Part shown: piece after piece, positions 8,524-16,021 of the stretch
Layout: every line of letters starts with the position of its first letter
Position numbering within the stretch: position 1 is the first letter of the stretch
NCBI GenBank assembly: GCA_003612285.1
Contig: RAYE01000003.1
Span: forward strand, 62,001 to 126,000
From: a bacterium D16-51
Lineage (GTDB): Bacteria; Bacillota; Clostridia; Lachnospirales; Lachnospiraceae
DNA length: 64,000 nt
Direction of reading: 5' to 3'
The notes under the pieces: model-generated
Seen by the model: only the letters and a program-made list of their open reading frames with translations
What the model was told of the DNA's origin: nothing
Database searches by the model: none
Translations under genes and position numbers: made by a program

Positions 8524-9045
8524 ATGGAAATGGGAATTGTATATTGGGTTACTGGTTTTTCTGGAGCTGGGAAAACTACGATAGGAAAGCTCTTTTATAA
8601 GAAACTGAAGGCACAGAAAGCGAATGTACTTTTTTTGGATGGAGATACTTTGCGGGAAGTTTTTGGCAATGACCTTGGATATAGCAGGGAAGACAGATTT
8701 CGTTGTGCCATGCGTTATTCCAGGCTTTGTCGGTTTTTATCAGAACAAGGGCAGGATATTGTGATTTGTACGATATCTATGTTTGATGATGTGAGGGAAT
8801 GGAATAGGAAGAATATAGGAAGGTACAAGGAGATCTATATTGAAGTCCCAATGGAGGTTTTGGAGTGCAGAAACCAAAAAGGGCTGTATCAATCCGGGAG
8901 TAATGTGGTTGGTGTGGATTTGAAGACAGAACTTCCGAAAAATCCTGACCTTGTGTTAAAGAATGATGGGAAGCTGTCCCCAAAAGTGTTGGCAGAAGAT
9001 ATATGGAATGCATTATGTGCAGATAAGGATGGTAGCGATGGTTAA
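8524..9045 (+). CDS. APS-kinase-like protein, probable cytidine diphosphoramidate kinase (Cj1415-like)
   Basis: A 173-residue P-loop kinase of the adenylylsulfate kinase fold. Walker A is GFSGAGKTT (about residue 12), followed by FLDGDTLREVFG and the YSREDRF and CTISMFDDVREWNR segments. No sulfate adenylyltransferase or other sulfate-assimilation gene is present. The neighbours instead match the C. jejuni MeOPN set, where the APS-kinase-like Cj1415 phosphorylates the ribose 3'-OH of cytidine diphosphoramidate. The ATG at 8524 is chosen because GTGGAG lies about 9 bases upstream. It overlaps the next gene by 8 bases. Function is inferred from fold plus context; ordinary APS kinase is the alternative. 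Confidence 0.72.
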   Translation: MEMGIVYWVTGFSGAGKTTIGKLFYKKLKAQKANVLFLDGDTLREVFGNDLGYSREDRFRCAMRYSRLCRFLSEQGQDIVICTISMFDDVREWNRKNIGRYKEIYIEVPMEVLECRNQKGLYQSGSNVVGVDLKTELPKNPDLVLKNDGKLSPKVLAEDIWNALCADKDGSDG

Positions 9046-11382
9046 ATTTGGAACAAAGGCGGAAACGCTGGAAAGGCTTAGTGGGAAATGTTCTCATGCA
9101 TCTGTACTCCCTTTGGTGTATTTTAGTGTGGGGGAATGGTATACCTCCGTTTCATCTATATGGGAAAAAGTTTCTGCTTTGGAAGCAGATAGTTGGATTG
9201 TCAGGAGTAGTGCCTTGAATGAGGACACGGTTGAATCTTCACAGGCAGGAAAGTTTGATTCTATAGGGGATGTTCATGGAAAAGAAGAATTTGAACATGC
9301 GGTAGAAGCTGTTATTTCTTCATTTGAGGATGGCAATCCTGGTAATCAGGTACTTGTACAGCCAATGCTCCAAGATGTCAGGATGTGTGGAGTTGCATTT
9401 ACAGTAGATCCGAATACTTTGGGAAATTATTATGTTATTAATTATGATAGGACAGGTTCGACTTCTGCTATTACTTCAGGGACGGGTTTAGAAAGCAGGC
9501 TTCTATATGTATTTAAGGGACATGAGATTTTTGGGGGGGGGCAGATGAAATTGTACAATTGTGTAGTACGTTGGGGGAATTAGAAGATCTGTTTGGACAG
9601 GAAAATCTTGATGTGGAGTTTGCCATTACGGAAAGTGGTGAATTATATATTTTTCAGGTAAGGACATTATGTTTGAAAGGAACGCTGTCAGATTATGGGG
9701 AACAGCAGAAAGAGTTAAAGAGAATTGAAGAGAAAATTAAGAGAGGTCAGTCGCGGAAACCATTTTTATGTGGAAGAAAGACTGTTTATGGTGTAATGAC
9801 TGACTGGAATCCTGCAGAGATGATTGGTATCCGTCCAAAACCTTTGTCTTTATCTTTATATCAAGAAATTATTACAGACAGTGTCTGGGCTTACCAGAGA
9901 GATAATTATGGATACCGTAATTTGCGGAGTTTTCCATTGATGTTGGATTTTTGCGGTTTACCATACATAGATATACGTGTAAGTTTCAATTCTTTTATTC
10001 CTGCTGGACTGGATGAGGAAATCAGTGAAAAACTGGTGGATTATTATTTGGGGCGTTTTATGGAGAATCCGTCAAAGCATGACAAAGTGGAGTTTGATAT
10101 TGTATTTTCCTGTTATACTCTGGATTTGCCGGAAAGAATCCAGGTTTTGGGGAAATATGGGTTTACACAGTATGAAATTGCTTGTATTGTGAAGGCTCTG
10201 CGTGATGTGACAAATCGGATTATAAACCATAAAACTGGTCTGTGGAGAAAAGATTATGCCAAAATAGGAATTTTGGAAAAAAGGTATGCTAAAATTTTAG
10301 ATAGTGATATGGGAGATGTTGAAAAAATATATTGGCTGTTAGAGGATTGCAAAAGGTATGGGACGCTTCCTTTTGCAGGGCTGGCAAGGGCGGCCTTTAT
10401 AGCTGTGCAGATGCTGCAGTCGATGGTTGCGGCAGGGATTATATCTCGGGAAGAGTATCAGCAGTTCATGAATGATGTTGACACAGTAAGTTCTGGTATG
10501 AATAAAGATTTCCATGAACTTCCAAAGAAAAAGTTTCTGGAAAAGTATGGGCATCTTAGGCCAGGTACATATGATATTACTTCAAAAAGGTATGACGAGG
10601 CGCCTGATGTATATTTTAAATGGGAAGAAGTTTCTGAGGAAATGGGTCAAAGTCAGGAAGAACATAAGGATTGCGGAAATTTCAGCTTGTCTCTTGGGCA
10701 GATGCATAAGCTTTCAGATGCTTTGCAAGAAAATGGATTAGGGAACGATATACTGGAGTTGATGGATTTTATAAAAAGTGTCATAGAAGGAAGGGAGTAT
10801 GGTAAATTCATTTTTACTAAAAATCTCAGTAAAGCTATCCAGATGATCGGGGAACTTGGGAGAAAGCATGGAATTCAAGAAGCGGACTGCGCTTATCTTA
10901 ACATCGGGGTTATTCGGCGGCTGTATACAACAACGATGGATGTTGGGGAGACATTGTGGAATGAGGTTGCTTTTGGAAAGAAAAATTACAAGATGACCCA
11001 AAATGTAACTTTGCCACCTGTCATTTTAGAACCGGAGGATGTATGGCAGTTCTATTATCCTGATACAGAACCGAACTATATAACGCTTGGTTGTGTTAGT
11101 GGAGATGTAGTGGTTTTAGAAGATGGGCAGGGAATTCCTGATATTAGTAGGAAAATACTGCTGATTCCAAGTGCTGATCCAGGATATGACTGGGTTTTTT
11201 CCCATGGGATTAAGGGGTTTATTACGGCATATGGAGGCGCCAACTCGCATATGGCAATCCGGGCAGGAGAACTTGGTATTCCGGCAGTAATCGGGGTTGG
11301 AGAAAAACAATTTAATAAATACATAAATACAGATGTGCTTGAGATAAACTGTCTGGCAAGGATTATCAGAATAATTAGATAA
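9038..11382 (+). CDS. PEP-synthase-fold kinase, probable L-glutamine kinase (Cj1418-like), frameshifted at a G9 tract
   Basis: Two abutting frames form one gene. The first (9038 to the G run) is a PPDK-type ATP-grasp domain with WIVRSSALNEDTVESSQAGKF and VLVQPMLQDVRMCGVAFT. The second (from about 9542 to 11382) continues with ADEIVQLCSTLGELEDLFG and DVEFAITESGELYIFQVRT, then a long middle region, and ends in a phosphohistidine swivelling domain with GGANSHMAIRAGELG. Reading shifts at nine G (9533-9541); ten or seven G would give one protein of about 780 residues. The domain plan matches C. jejuni Cj1418, which phosphorylates the amide of glutamine. A start at 9038 is favoured by AAGGA 8 bases upstream. 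As written the product is truncated inside the ATP-grasp domain. Confidence 0.75.
9533..9541 (+). repeat. Nine-base poly-G tract at the frameshift point
   Basis: Nine consecutive G in the coding strand, preceded by four T, exactly where the reading frame of the glutamine-kinase-like gene changes from frame 2 to frame 1. One more G or two fewer would restore the frame. Poly-G tracts of this length are the standard slippage switch of phase-variable surface-glycan genes in Campylobacter and other bacteria. A sequencing or assembly error in the homopolymer would look the same. Confidence 0.7.
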
Positions 11383-11395
11383 AGGAGAAAAGAAT

Positions 11396-12160
11396 ATGAA
11401 ACATGGTGATTTTACTGATTTAGCAAAATTTTACGTGGACAGGCCTGGGTATTCCATTACACTTTTAAGGTATATTGCGGCCAATATCCAGAATGAGTTG
11501 AAAAGAGATTTAGTTGTTGCAGATGTGGGCGCAGGAACTGGGAAATTGACAGAGAATCTGGAACAGATTGGGATGTCTGGTTTTGCAGTGGAGCCAAATG
11601 ATGCTATGCGGGCAGAAGGGAAGAAATTGTTTTTAGGAAGGGATACTTTTGAATGGAGAGATGGTGCGGCAGAAATGACAGGTTTGCCGGATGATTCTGT
11701 TGATTGGGTATTGATGGGGTCTTCTTTCCATTGGGCAGATGCACCAAGGGCAAAGAAGGAATTCTGCAGAGTTTTGAAGCCAGGTGGTTTTTTTACAGCG
11801 ATATGGAATCCAAGAGATATCCAGAGAAGTCCGTTGCATATGGAAATTGAGGAGATGATTCATAAAGAAATTCCAGATATGAAACGTGTTTCCTCTGGCG
11901 GAACAGTTACAACAGAAGTTATACATAAAAAATTGTGCGGTGCCTTTCGTGATATTATTTTTATGGAGTGTATGCATGAAGAGACGATGTCGAAAGAGCG
12001 ATATATAAATATTTGGCGTTCGGTAAATGATATTCAGGTTCAGGCTGGGAAAGAAGGTTTCCAAAGGATTTTGGATAATATTAGTAATATTTTAAAAGAT
12101 TATAATGAAATATCAGTGCCATATAAATCAAGGGCATGGACAGCACAAGTGTGTAAATAA
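11396..12160 (+). CDS. SAM-dependent methyltransferase (Cj1419/Cj1420-like position)
   Basis: A 254-residue class I methyltransferase. VVADVGAGTGKLTENLEQIG (about residue 40) is the SAM-binding motif I, FAVEPNDAMR is the acidic motif II, and the VDWVLMGSSFHWAD and RVLKPGGFFTAIW segments are the usual motifs III-IV of the Methyltransf_11 family. AAAGGAGAAAAG precedes the ATG. It lies between the glutamine kinase and the amidotransferase-type hydrolase, where C. jejuni also has methyltransferase genes linked to O-methylation of the phosphoramidate. That role is inferred from gene company; on sequence alone it could methylate another small molecule. Confidence 0.7.
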   Translation: MKHGDFTDLAKFYVDRPGYSITLLRYIAANIQNELKRDLVVADVGAGTGKLTENLEQIGMSGFAVEPNDAMRAEGKKLFLGRDTFEWRDGAAEMTGLPDDSVDWVLMGSSFHWADAPRAKKEFCRVLKPGGFFTAIWNPRDIQRSPLHMEIEEMIHKEIPDMKRVSSGGTVTTEVIHKKLCGAFRDIIFMECMHEETMSKERYINIWRSVNDIQVQAGKEGFQRILDNISNILKDYNEISVPYKSRAWTAQVCK

Positions 12161-12233
12161 TATATTGATTATCTTGTGGTAAGATACAGCTTATGAAATG
12201 TTTTGGTATGGCTTTAAGGGAAAGGTGAGTAAA

Positions 12234-12848
12234 ATGGGGGTTGTATTGTATACACAACGGGTAGAAGTTGTAGAAAGTTATGAAGAGCGGAGAGATTGTG
12301 CAGACCAGAAGATAGCGGAATTTATCTGTGCATGTGGCTTTCTTCCTGTACCGCTTCCAAACATCAGGGAGATCGTTGTAAAAATATTTCGGGAATTAAA
12401 ACCGTCTGGAATTGTACTGACAGGAGGAAATAGTCTTGTAAAATATGGGGGCAATGCACCAGAGCGGGATGAGATGGAATGGGAACTTATCAAACTTTCT
12501 ATTAAGAATGAGATTCCGGTTTATGGTTTCTGCAGGGGGATGCAGGTGGTTTTAGACTATTTTAATTGTGATCTTGAAGAGATCCCAGGTCATGTTATAG
12601 CTAAGCATAAGTTAAGGGGCATCTGGGAAGGAGAGGAAGTGAATAGTTTTCATAACCAGGCATGTATGCAGGTGAAAGAGCCGTTGCAGAAACTGGCATG
12701 GACAGAGGATGGTATAGTTGAGGCAGTAGCCTGCAAAAAATATCGAATTTTGGGCACGATGTGGCATCCAGAGCGGAATCAGCCTTTTAGACAGGAGGAT
12801 ATTGCCAGGGTAAAGGCGGTATTTGGTAAAGGAGAGATGAGATTATGA
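12234..12848 (+). CDS. Class I glutamine amidotransferase-type hydrolase, probable gamma-glutamyl-CDP-amidate hydrolase (Cj1417-like)
   Basis: A 204-residue class I GATase-fold protein resembling gamma-glutamyl-GABA hydrolase (PuuD). The oxyanion strand is GIVLTGGNSLVKYGG, the nucleophile is Cys in YGFCRGMQ (about residue 100), and the catalytic His-x-Glu is in MWHPER. In the C. jejuni pathway Cj1417 of the same fold hydrolyses CDP-L-glutamine to cytidine diphosphoramidate and glutamate. The ATG at 12234 is preferred to 12198 because AAAGGTGAG stands 4-5 bases upstream. The stop overlaps the start of the next gene as ATGA, so the two are translationally coupled. Confidence 0.75.
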   Translation: MGVVLYTQRVEVVESYEERRDCADQKIAEFICACGFLPVPLPNIREIVVKIFRELKPSGIVLTGGNSLVKYGGNAPERDEMEWELIKLSIKNEIPVYGFCRGMQVVLDYFNCDLEEIPGHVIAKHKLRGIWEGEEVNSFHNQACMQVKEPLQKLAWTEDGIVEAVACKKYRILGTMWHPERNQPFRQEDIARVKAVFGKGEMRL

Positions 12849-13627
12849 AAGTAGTGATATTGGCAGCGGGACAAGGAACACGGTTAAGGCCACTGACGGA
12901 TAGCTGTCCAAAATGTATGGTAGAGGTGAATGGGAGAAGTATTATTGAAAGACAGTTAGATACAATGCGTTCTTGTGGTATCAAAGAATGTGATATTACG
13001 GTTGTGGCAGGATACTGCTACGATGTGTTAAAGAGGCATTTAAAGAATACTGGAGTCCAGGTAATTGTTAATCAAGAATTTGGGCATACCAACATGGTGT
13101 ATTCATTAATGTGCGCAAGGGAATTAATGGAAGTTGAAGAAGATATTTTGGTATCTTATGGAGATATTATTTATGGGGAAAACATTTTGCAAAAAGCTTT
13201 GGATGCTGATGGAGAGATATCTGTTATTGTGGATGATGGTTGGTATAATTATTGGTCAGCAAGATGTGAAAATCCATTAGATGATGCAGAAACATTGATG
13301 TATGACGAGAAGAATTTCCTGACGGAGATTGGAAAGAAGACGGATGATTTGGAGAAAGTACAGTCCCAATATATTGGGCTGATGCGCTTTAGAGGGCAAG
13401 GGATTAAGTCGTTGATGGCTATTTGTAATAAGGCAAGAGCGCGTACAGCTATTGGACAAAAGTTATGGGACACAGAACGCAGTTATGCCAAGATGTATAT
13501 GACAGATTTGCTACAGGGGATGATTAGGGAAGGGATTAAATTAAAGGCAATACATGTTTGGAGGGGATGGTATGAGGTTGATGATGTAGATGATTTAAAA
13601 TTGGTAGAAAAAGAGATGAATGAATAG
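12845..13627 (+). CDS. Sugar-nucleotidyltransferase-fold enzyme, probable CTP:phosphoglutamine cytidylyltransferase (Cj1416-like)
   Basis: A 260-residue nucleotidyltransferase with the signature LAAGQGTRLRPLT at residue 6, the lysine of PKCMVEVNGRSIIER, a metal-binding-type Asp in LVSYGDIIYG, and GWYEVDDVDDL near the C-terminus. Choline-phosphate cytidylyltransferases (LicC) have this plan, and so does C. jejuni Cj1416, which joins CTP to L-glutamine phosphate. The start overlaps the preceding hydrolase stop by 4 bases. With the four genes upstream this completes the set needed for an activated phosphoramidate. LicC-type phosphocholine chemistry is the main alternative, but no choline kinase or transporter is nearby. 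Confidence 0.75.
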   Translation: MKVVILAAGQGTRLRPLTDSCPKCMVEVNGRSIIERQLDTMRSCGIKECDITVVAGYCYDVLKRHLKNTGVQVIVNQEFGHTNMVYSLMCARELMEVEEDILVSYGDIIYGENILQKALDADGEISVIVDDGWYNYWSARCENPLDDAETLMYDEKNFLTEIGKKTDDLEKVQSQYIGLMRFRGQGIKSLMAICNKARARTAIGQKLWDTERSYAKMYMTDLLQGMIREGIKLKAIHVWRGWYEVDDVDDLKLVEKEMNE

Positions 13628-13734
13628 TATGATGATTGTTTTTACGTATGTCATAAAATGGCGAGTATAGATATTGAAGAGTTATTCCTTAATAGTGTCT
13701 ATAATAATGCCTGATATGGAGAGAGGGGGATTTT

Positions 13735-14463
13735 ATGTCTAAGAATATTACAAAAAACAGAATATTGGATTTTACTATTTCCCTGCAGGTACAGCACAGA
13801 AGCGCTAACACCATTACTTCTTATACAACGAATATACAGAAACTGGAACTTTTTTTAAATGGTGAAGAGCTGTCAAAGGAGCAGATGCTTGCTTATAAGC
13901 AGTGGCTTTCTAAGCAGGGGTTTAAGCAGCGTACAGTAAATGCTTACCTTGCTGCCGCAAACTATTTTTGTGATGTAATGGGATGGCAGGAGATGAAGGT
14001 AACGCTTGACCCAGTTGAAATAAATTATGAGAAGAAGCAGATTTCTTCTTCTAATTATAAAAAGCTTGTTTTTACTGCGCTCCAAAATGATAAGGAACGC
14101 CTTGCAATGATGATACAAGTGCTTTGCCATATGGATTTGCGCTTCTGTGAACTGGAGAAATTGACTGTTGAAGCTTTGGAATATGGGGCGGTGGATGTAA
14201 TACGGAAGCACCGTTATAAAAGGGTTGAAATACCAGAGGCTATTAAAAAAGACCTCCGTACATATGCAGCGCATGAACAGATTAGTTCAGGGATAATTTT
14301 CAGGACAAGGAAAGGATCGCCGATTGACCGTTCTAATTTTCGGAAAGATATGAAGAAATTGTGTGTATTAGCTGGTGTAGAGGAAGAATTTGGTTCTATT
14401 CAGAATGTAAAAAATGTAGTTTTAGATGAATACCCATATTATGGACTGAAAAAGTGGGAGTAA
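13735..14463 (+). CDS. Tyrosine recombinase/integrase, C-terminally degenerate
   Basis: A 242-residue XerC/D-type protein. Residues 1-85 are an N-terminal SAM-like DNA-binding domain (RSANTITSYTTNIQKLE, LSKQGFKQRTVNAYLAA). The catalytic domain keeps the first Arg in MDLRFCELE (about residue 138), the beta-strand Lys region RKHRYKRVEIPE and IFRTRKGSPIDRSNFRK. The HxLRH box and the active-site Tyr that should follow are not seen; the protein ends at a divergent tail. It therefore looks catalytically inactive or truncated. GAGAGAGGGGG lies just upstream of the ATG. It marks the edge of the glycan locus and may be a relic of a recombinase that once moved or inverted part of it. Confidence 0.6.
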   Translation: MSKNITKNRILDFTISLQVQHRSANTITSYTTNIQKLELFLNGEELSKEQMLAYKQWLSKQGFKQRTVNAYLAAANYFCDVMGWQEMKVTLDPVEINYEKKQISSSNYKKLVFTALQNDKERLAMMIQVLCHMDLRFCELEKLTVEALEYGAVDVIRKHRYKRVEIPEAIKKDLRTYAAHEQISSGIIFRTRKGSPIDRSNFRKDMKKLCVLAGVEEEFGSIQNVKNVVLDEYPYYGLKKWE

Positions 14464-14571
14464 AATTATATATTAAGCAGAAAGAAGATGATGTTTTTTA
14501 TTGCGTTTTTTGAAAGTAATAGTTTTTAGATATCTGGAAATCTTTTGCATGGTTTACATTGGAGGAAGGTT

Positions 14572-14946
14572 ATGGATGGTTCCCAGGGCAATTTTCAAAG
14601 ATGTCCCAGCCCAGGTTATGAGGCGTTAAAATTGGAAGGTGAAATGAACGCAGCAGAAAATCGAAGAAAGGATGAAGAAGCTGTTAAGGTTGTTATTAAG
14701 AGTATATTTAAGGGATATTTTGAAGAGCAGGGAAAGGAGGCCTGGCATATTATGTTGCCGGTAGGTGGTGAAAAGGAGCTGCTGCTGGAATATATTAAGA
14801 GCGTCCGGCAGGATGCGGCAAAAGAAAATGCGAAAGAAACAGCCATACAGCTTTTAATGGAAGGCTTACCGGCAGAGCAAATTGCGAGGTGCAGTCCAGC
14901 CTTATCCCTTGGAGAGGTAAAAATGCTGCAGGAAGAACTCATATAA
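14572..14946 (+). CDS. C-terminal remnant of an Rpn-family (PD-(D/E)XK) nuclease
   Basis: A 124-residue frame. The C-terminal part (AAKENAKETAIQLLMEGLPAEQIARCS followed by LSLGEVKMLQEEL) has the helical tail typical of Rpn recombination-promoting nuclease/transposase-like proteins. The N-terminal nuclease domain that makes most of that family is absent, so this is a truncated relic that has acquired a usable start (GGAGGAAGG 2-7 bases before the ATG). The label is moderate-confidence because the tail is low in information. Confidence 0.4.
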   Translation: MDGSQGNFQRCPSPGYEALKLEGEMNAAENRRKDEEAVKVVIKSIFKGYFEEQGKEAWHIMLPVGGEKELLLEYIKSVRQDAAKENAKETAIQLLMEGLPAEQIARCSPALSLGEVKMLQEELI

Positions 14947-14960
14947 TCTTGGTGTAGGGT

Positions 14961-15011
14961 GTAAAAGAAGCCAATCACAATCCAATGTGGATTCTGATTG
15001 GCTTCTTTTAC
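14961..15011. terminator. Bidirectional hairpin terminator between convergent genes
   Basis: A hairpin with a stem of about 22 pairs (left arm begins GTAAAAGAAGCCAATCA, right arm ends TGATTGGCTTCTTTTAC) with A-rich and T-rich ends on the two arms. It lies between the + strand Rpn remnant and the - strand Uma2 gene and can serve both. Confidence 0.75.
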
Positions 15012-15022
15012 AGTCCGTTGTA

Positions 15023-15571
15023 CTATTCAATACCTATTCCAGCGAAATCAATTGCAAAATCACCATATATCCCAACTTTTACTTTATCTGAAAATGAATA
15101 TTCCTCTACTGTATCATATTCAAAATTATAAACCATAATACGCTGCTTCATTGAATCCACAATCCAATATTCTCTGACTCCTGCCGTCCGGTATTTAAAA
15201 AGTTTTATATAGTAATCCATCCGTATGCTTGATTGTGAAACGATTTCGATGATCCAGTCCGGCGCACCCTTGCATCCTTCATCTGTGAGTTTGCTCTTAT
15301 CGCAGATAATAGAAATATCGGGTTCGAGATAAATCTTGTCATCTATATTTAAAAACACGGCAAAGGGTGAAGTATATATATCACAGTCTCCATTCTTGCT
15401 TTGAATGTAATTAAAAATGCTGTTAGATAGTGCCATAACAAGTTTTTGGTGAATTCTATTGGGAGTTGCTAACATATATAATTCGCCGTCAATCAGTTCT
15501 GCTCTTTGCCCTTCAGGTAAATTGTAAATATCATCAATAGTGTAATAATCTATTTTTCTTGCTGTATCCAC
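15023..15571 (-). CDS. Uma2 family (DUF820) PD-(D/E)XK-like protein
   Basis: A 182-residue protein with the Uma2/DUF820 pattern: YTIDDIYNLPEGQRAELIDGELYML near the start, HQKLVMALSNSIFNYI, then YLEPDISIICDKSKL and GAPDWIIEIVSQSSI carrying the Asp and Glu-x-Val-type residues of the PD-(D/E)XK fold, and KYRTAGVREYWIVD. The biological role of the family in non-cyanobacterial genomes is not established. It starts at GTG with AAGGAG about 10 bases upstream. It is a single gene convergent with the Rpn remnant. Confidence 0.8.
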   Translation of the reverse strand: MDTARKIDYYTIDDIYNLPEGQRAELIDGELYMLATPNRIHQKLVMALSNSIFNYIQSKNGDCDIYTSPFAVFLNIDDKIYLEPDISIICDKSKLTDEGCKGAPDWIIEIVSQSSIRMDYYIKLFKYRTAGVREYWIVDSMKQRIMVYNFEYDTVEEYSFSDKVKVGIYGDFAIDFAGIGIE

Positions 15572-15661
15572 CTATATCACACTCCTTTTTAATAGAATAC
15601 CAAATTTTCGAAAACAAAACAAGCCGCCTTTTGAATAATTTCTCCATTGTATGAACCAACT

Positions 15662-15873
15662 GTTACTATTCGCGGTCGATTTCTGAAAAAGGCTGAAATC
15701 GTTGTGCTTGCACATAAGATTTTAGCCTTTTCCAGAAATTGACTGTAAAGGCTGTTCTAAACAACATAAGTAAGGAACCTTGTTCCTTTTACATGAGCTG
15801 CTGTTTTTGCAGCGCCTGACAGCTTTGCTGGCAGGTTTTACGCATGACGTTTAGAATGGCCGTGAATAGTAAC
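15662..15873 (+). mobile_element. Non-coding inverted-repeat element (MITE-like), copy A
   Basis: A 212-bp non-coding element bounded by terminal inverted repeats GTTACTATTCGCGGTC and GGCCGTGAATAGTAAC. Inside are two further hairpins: one at about 15675-15746 (CAATTTCTG-type arms around a TGTGCTTGCACA loop) and one spanning about 15750-15855 (arms GTTCTAAAC and GTTTAGAAT). It is about 85% alike to copy B in its first half and at both ends. No target duplication is visible at this copy. It fills most of the 450-bp gap between the Uma2 gene and the diguanylate cyclase gene. Confidence 0.65.
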
Positions 15874-15912
15874 AGCCGTGGAATGGGTGAAAAATTCTTT
15901 TCGATAAAGGAT

Positions 15913-15941
15913 TTGCCCGCACAATAGCATTATGGTATAAT
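15913..15941 (+). promoter_or_regulatory. Sigma-A-type promoter for the diguanylate cyclase gene
   Basis: TTGCCC (15913-15918) and TATAAT (15936-15941) are separated by 17 bases, with TGG directly before the -10 box (extended -10). It lies just downstream of element copy A and about 80 bases before the diguanylate cyclase start. Confidence 0.55.
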
Positions 15942-16021
15942 AAGGCGCAGGGATGCCTGTGTTAAAATTGGAAACTTTCTGGAATGGCATCATAAAAATA
16001 TGCTGACAGGGAGTGATACAT

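Noticed and set aside
8524-9045. Adenylylsulfate kinase for sulfate assimilation
   Set aside because: No sulfate adenylyltransferase, PAPS reductase or sulfotransferase is nearby, and the four neighbours fit the C. jejuni phosphoramidate set, so the generic name was not used.
9533-9541. Programmed ribosomal frameshift
   Set aside because: A G run can slip, but I see no convincing downstream pseudoknot and no conserved stimulatory signal; replication slippage is simpler. Not fully excluded.
9038-11382. Phosphoenolpyruvate synthase or pyruvate phosphate dikinase of central metabolism
   Set aside because: The ATP-grasp domain is short, no PEP/pyruvate-binding barrel is recognisable at the C-terminus, and the swivelling His domain is C-terminal, unlike true PEP synthase order.
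15662-15873. Riboswitch or standard housekeeping RNA
   Set aside because: The terminal inverted repeats and the target duplication at its sister copy show a mobile element; it matches no riboswitch core I recognise.
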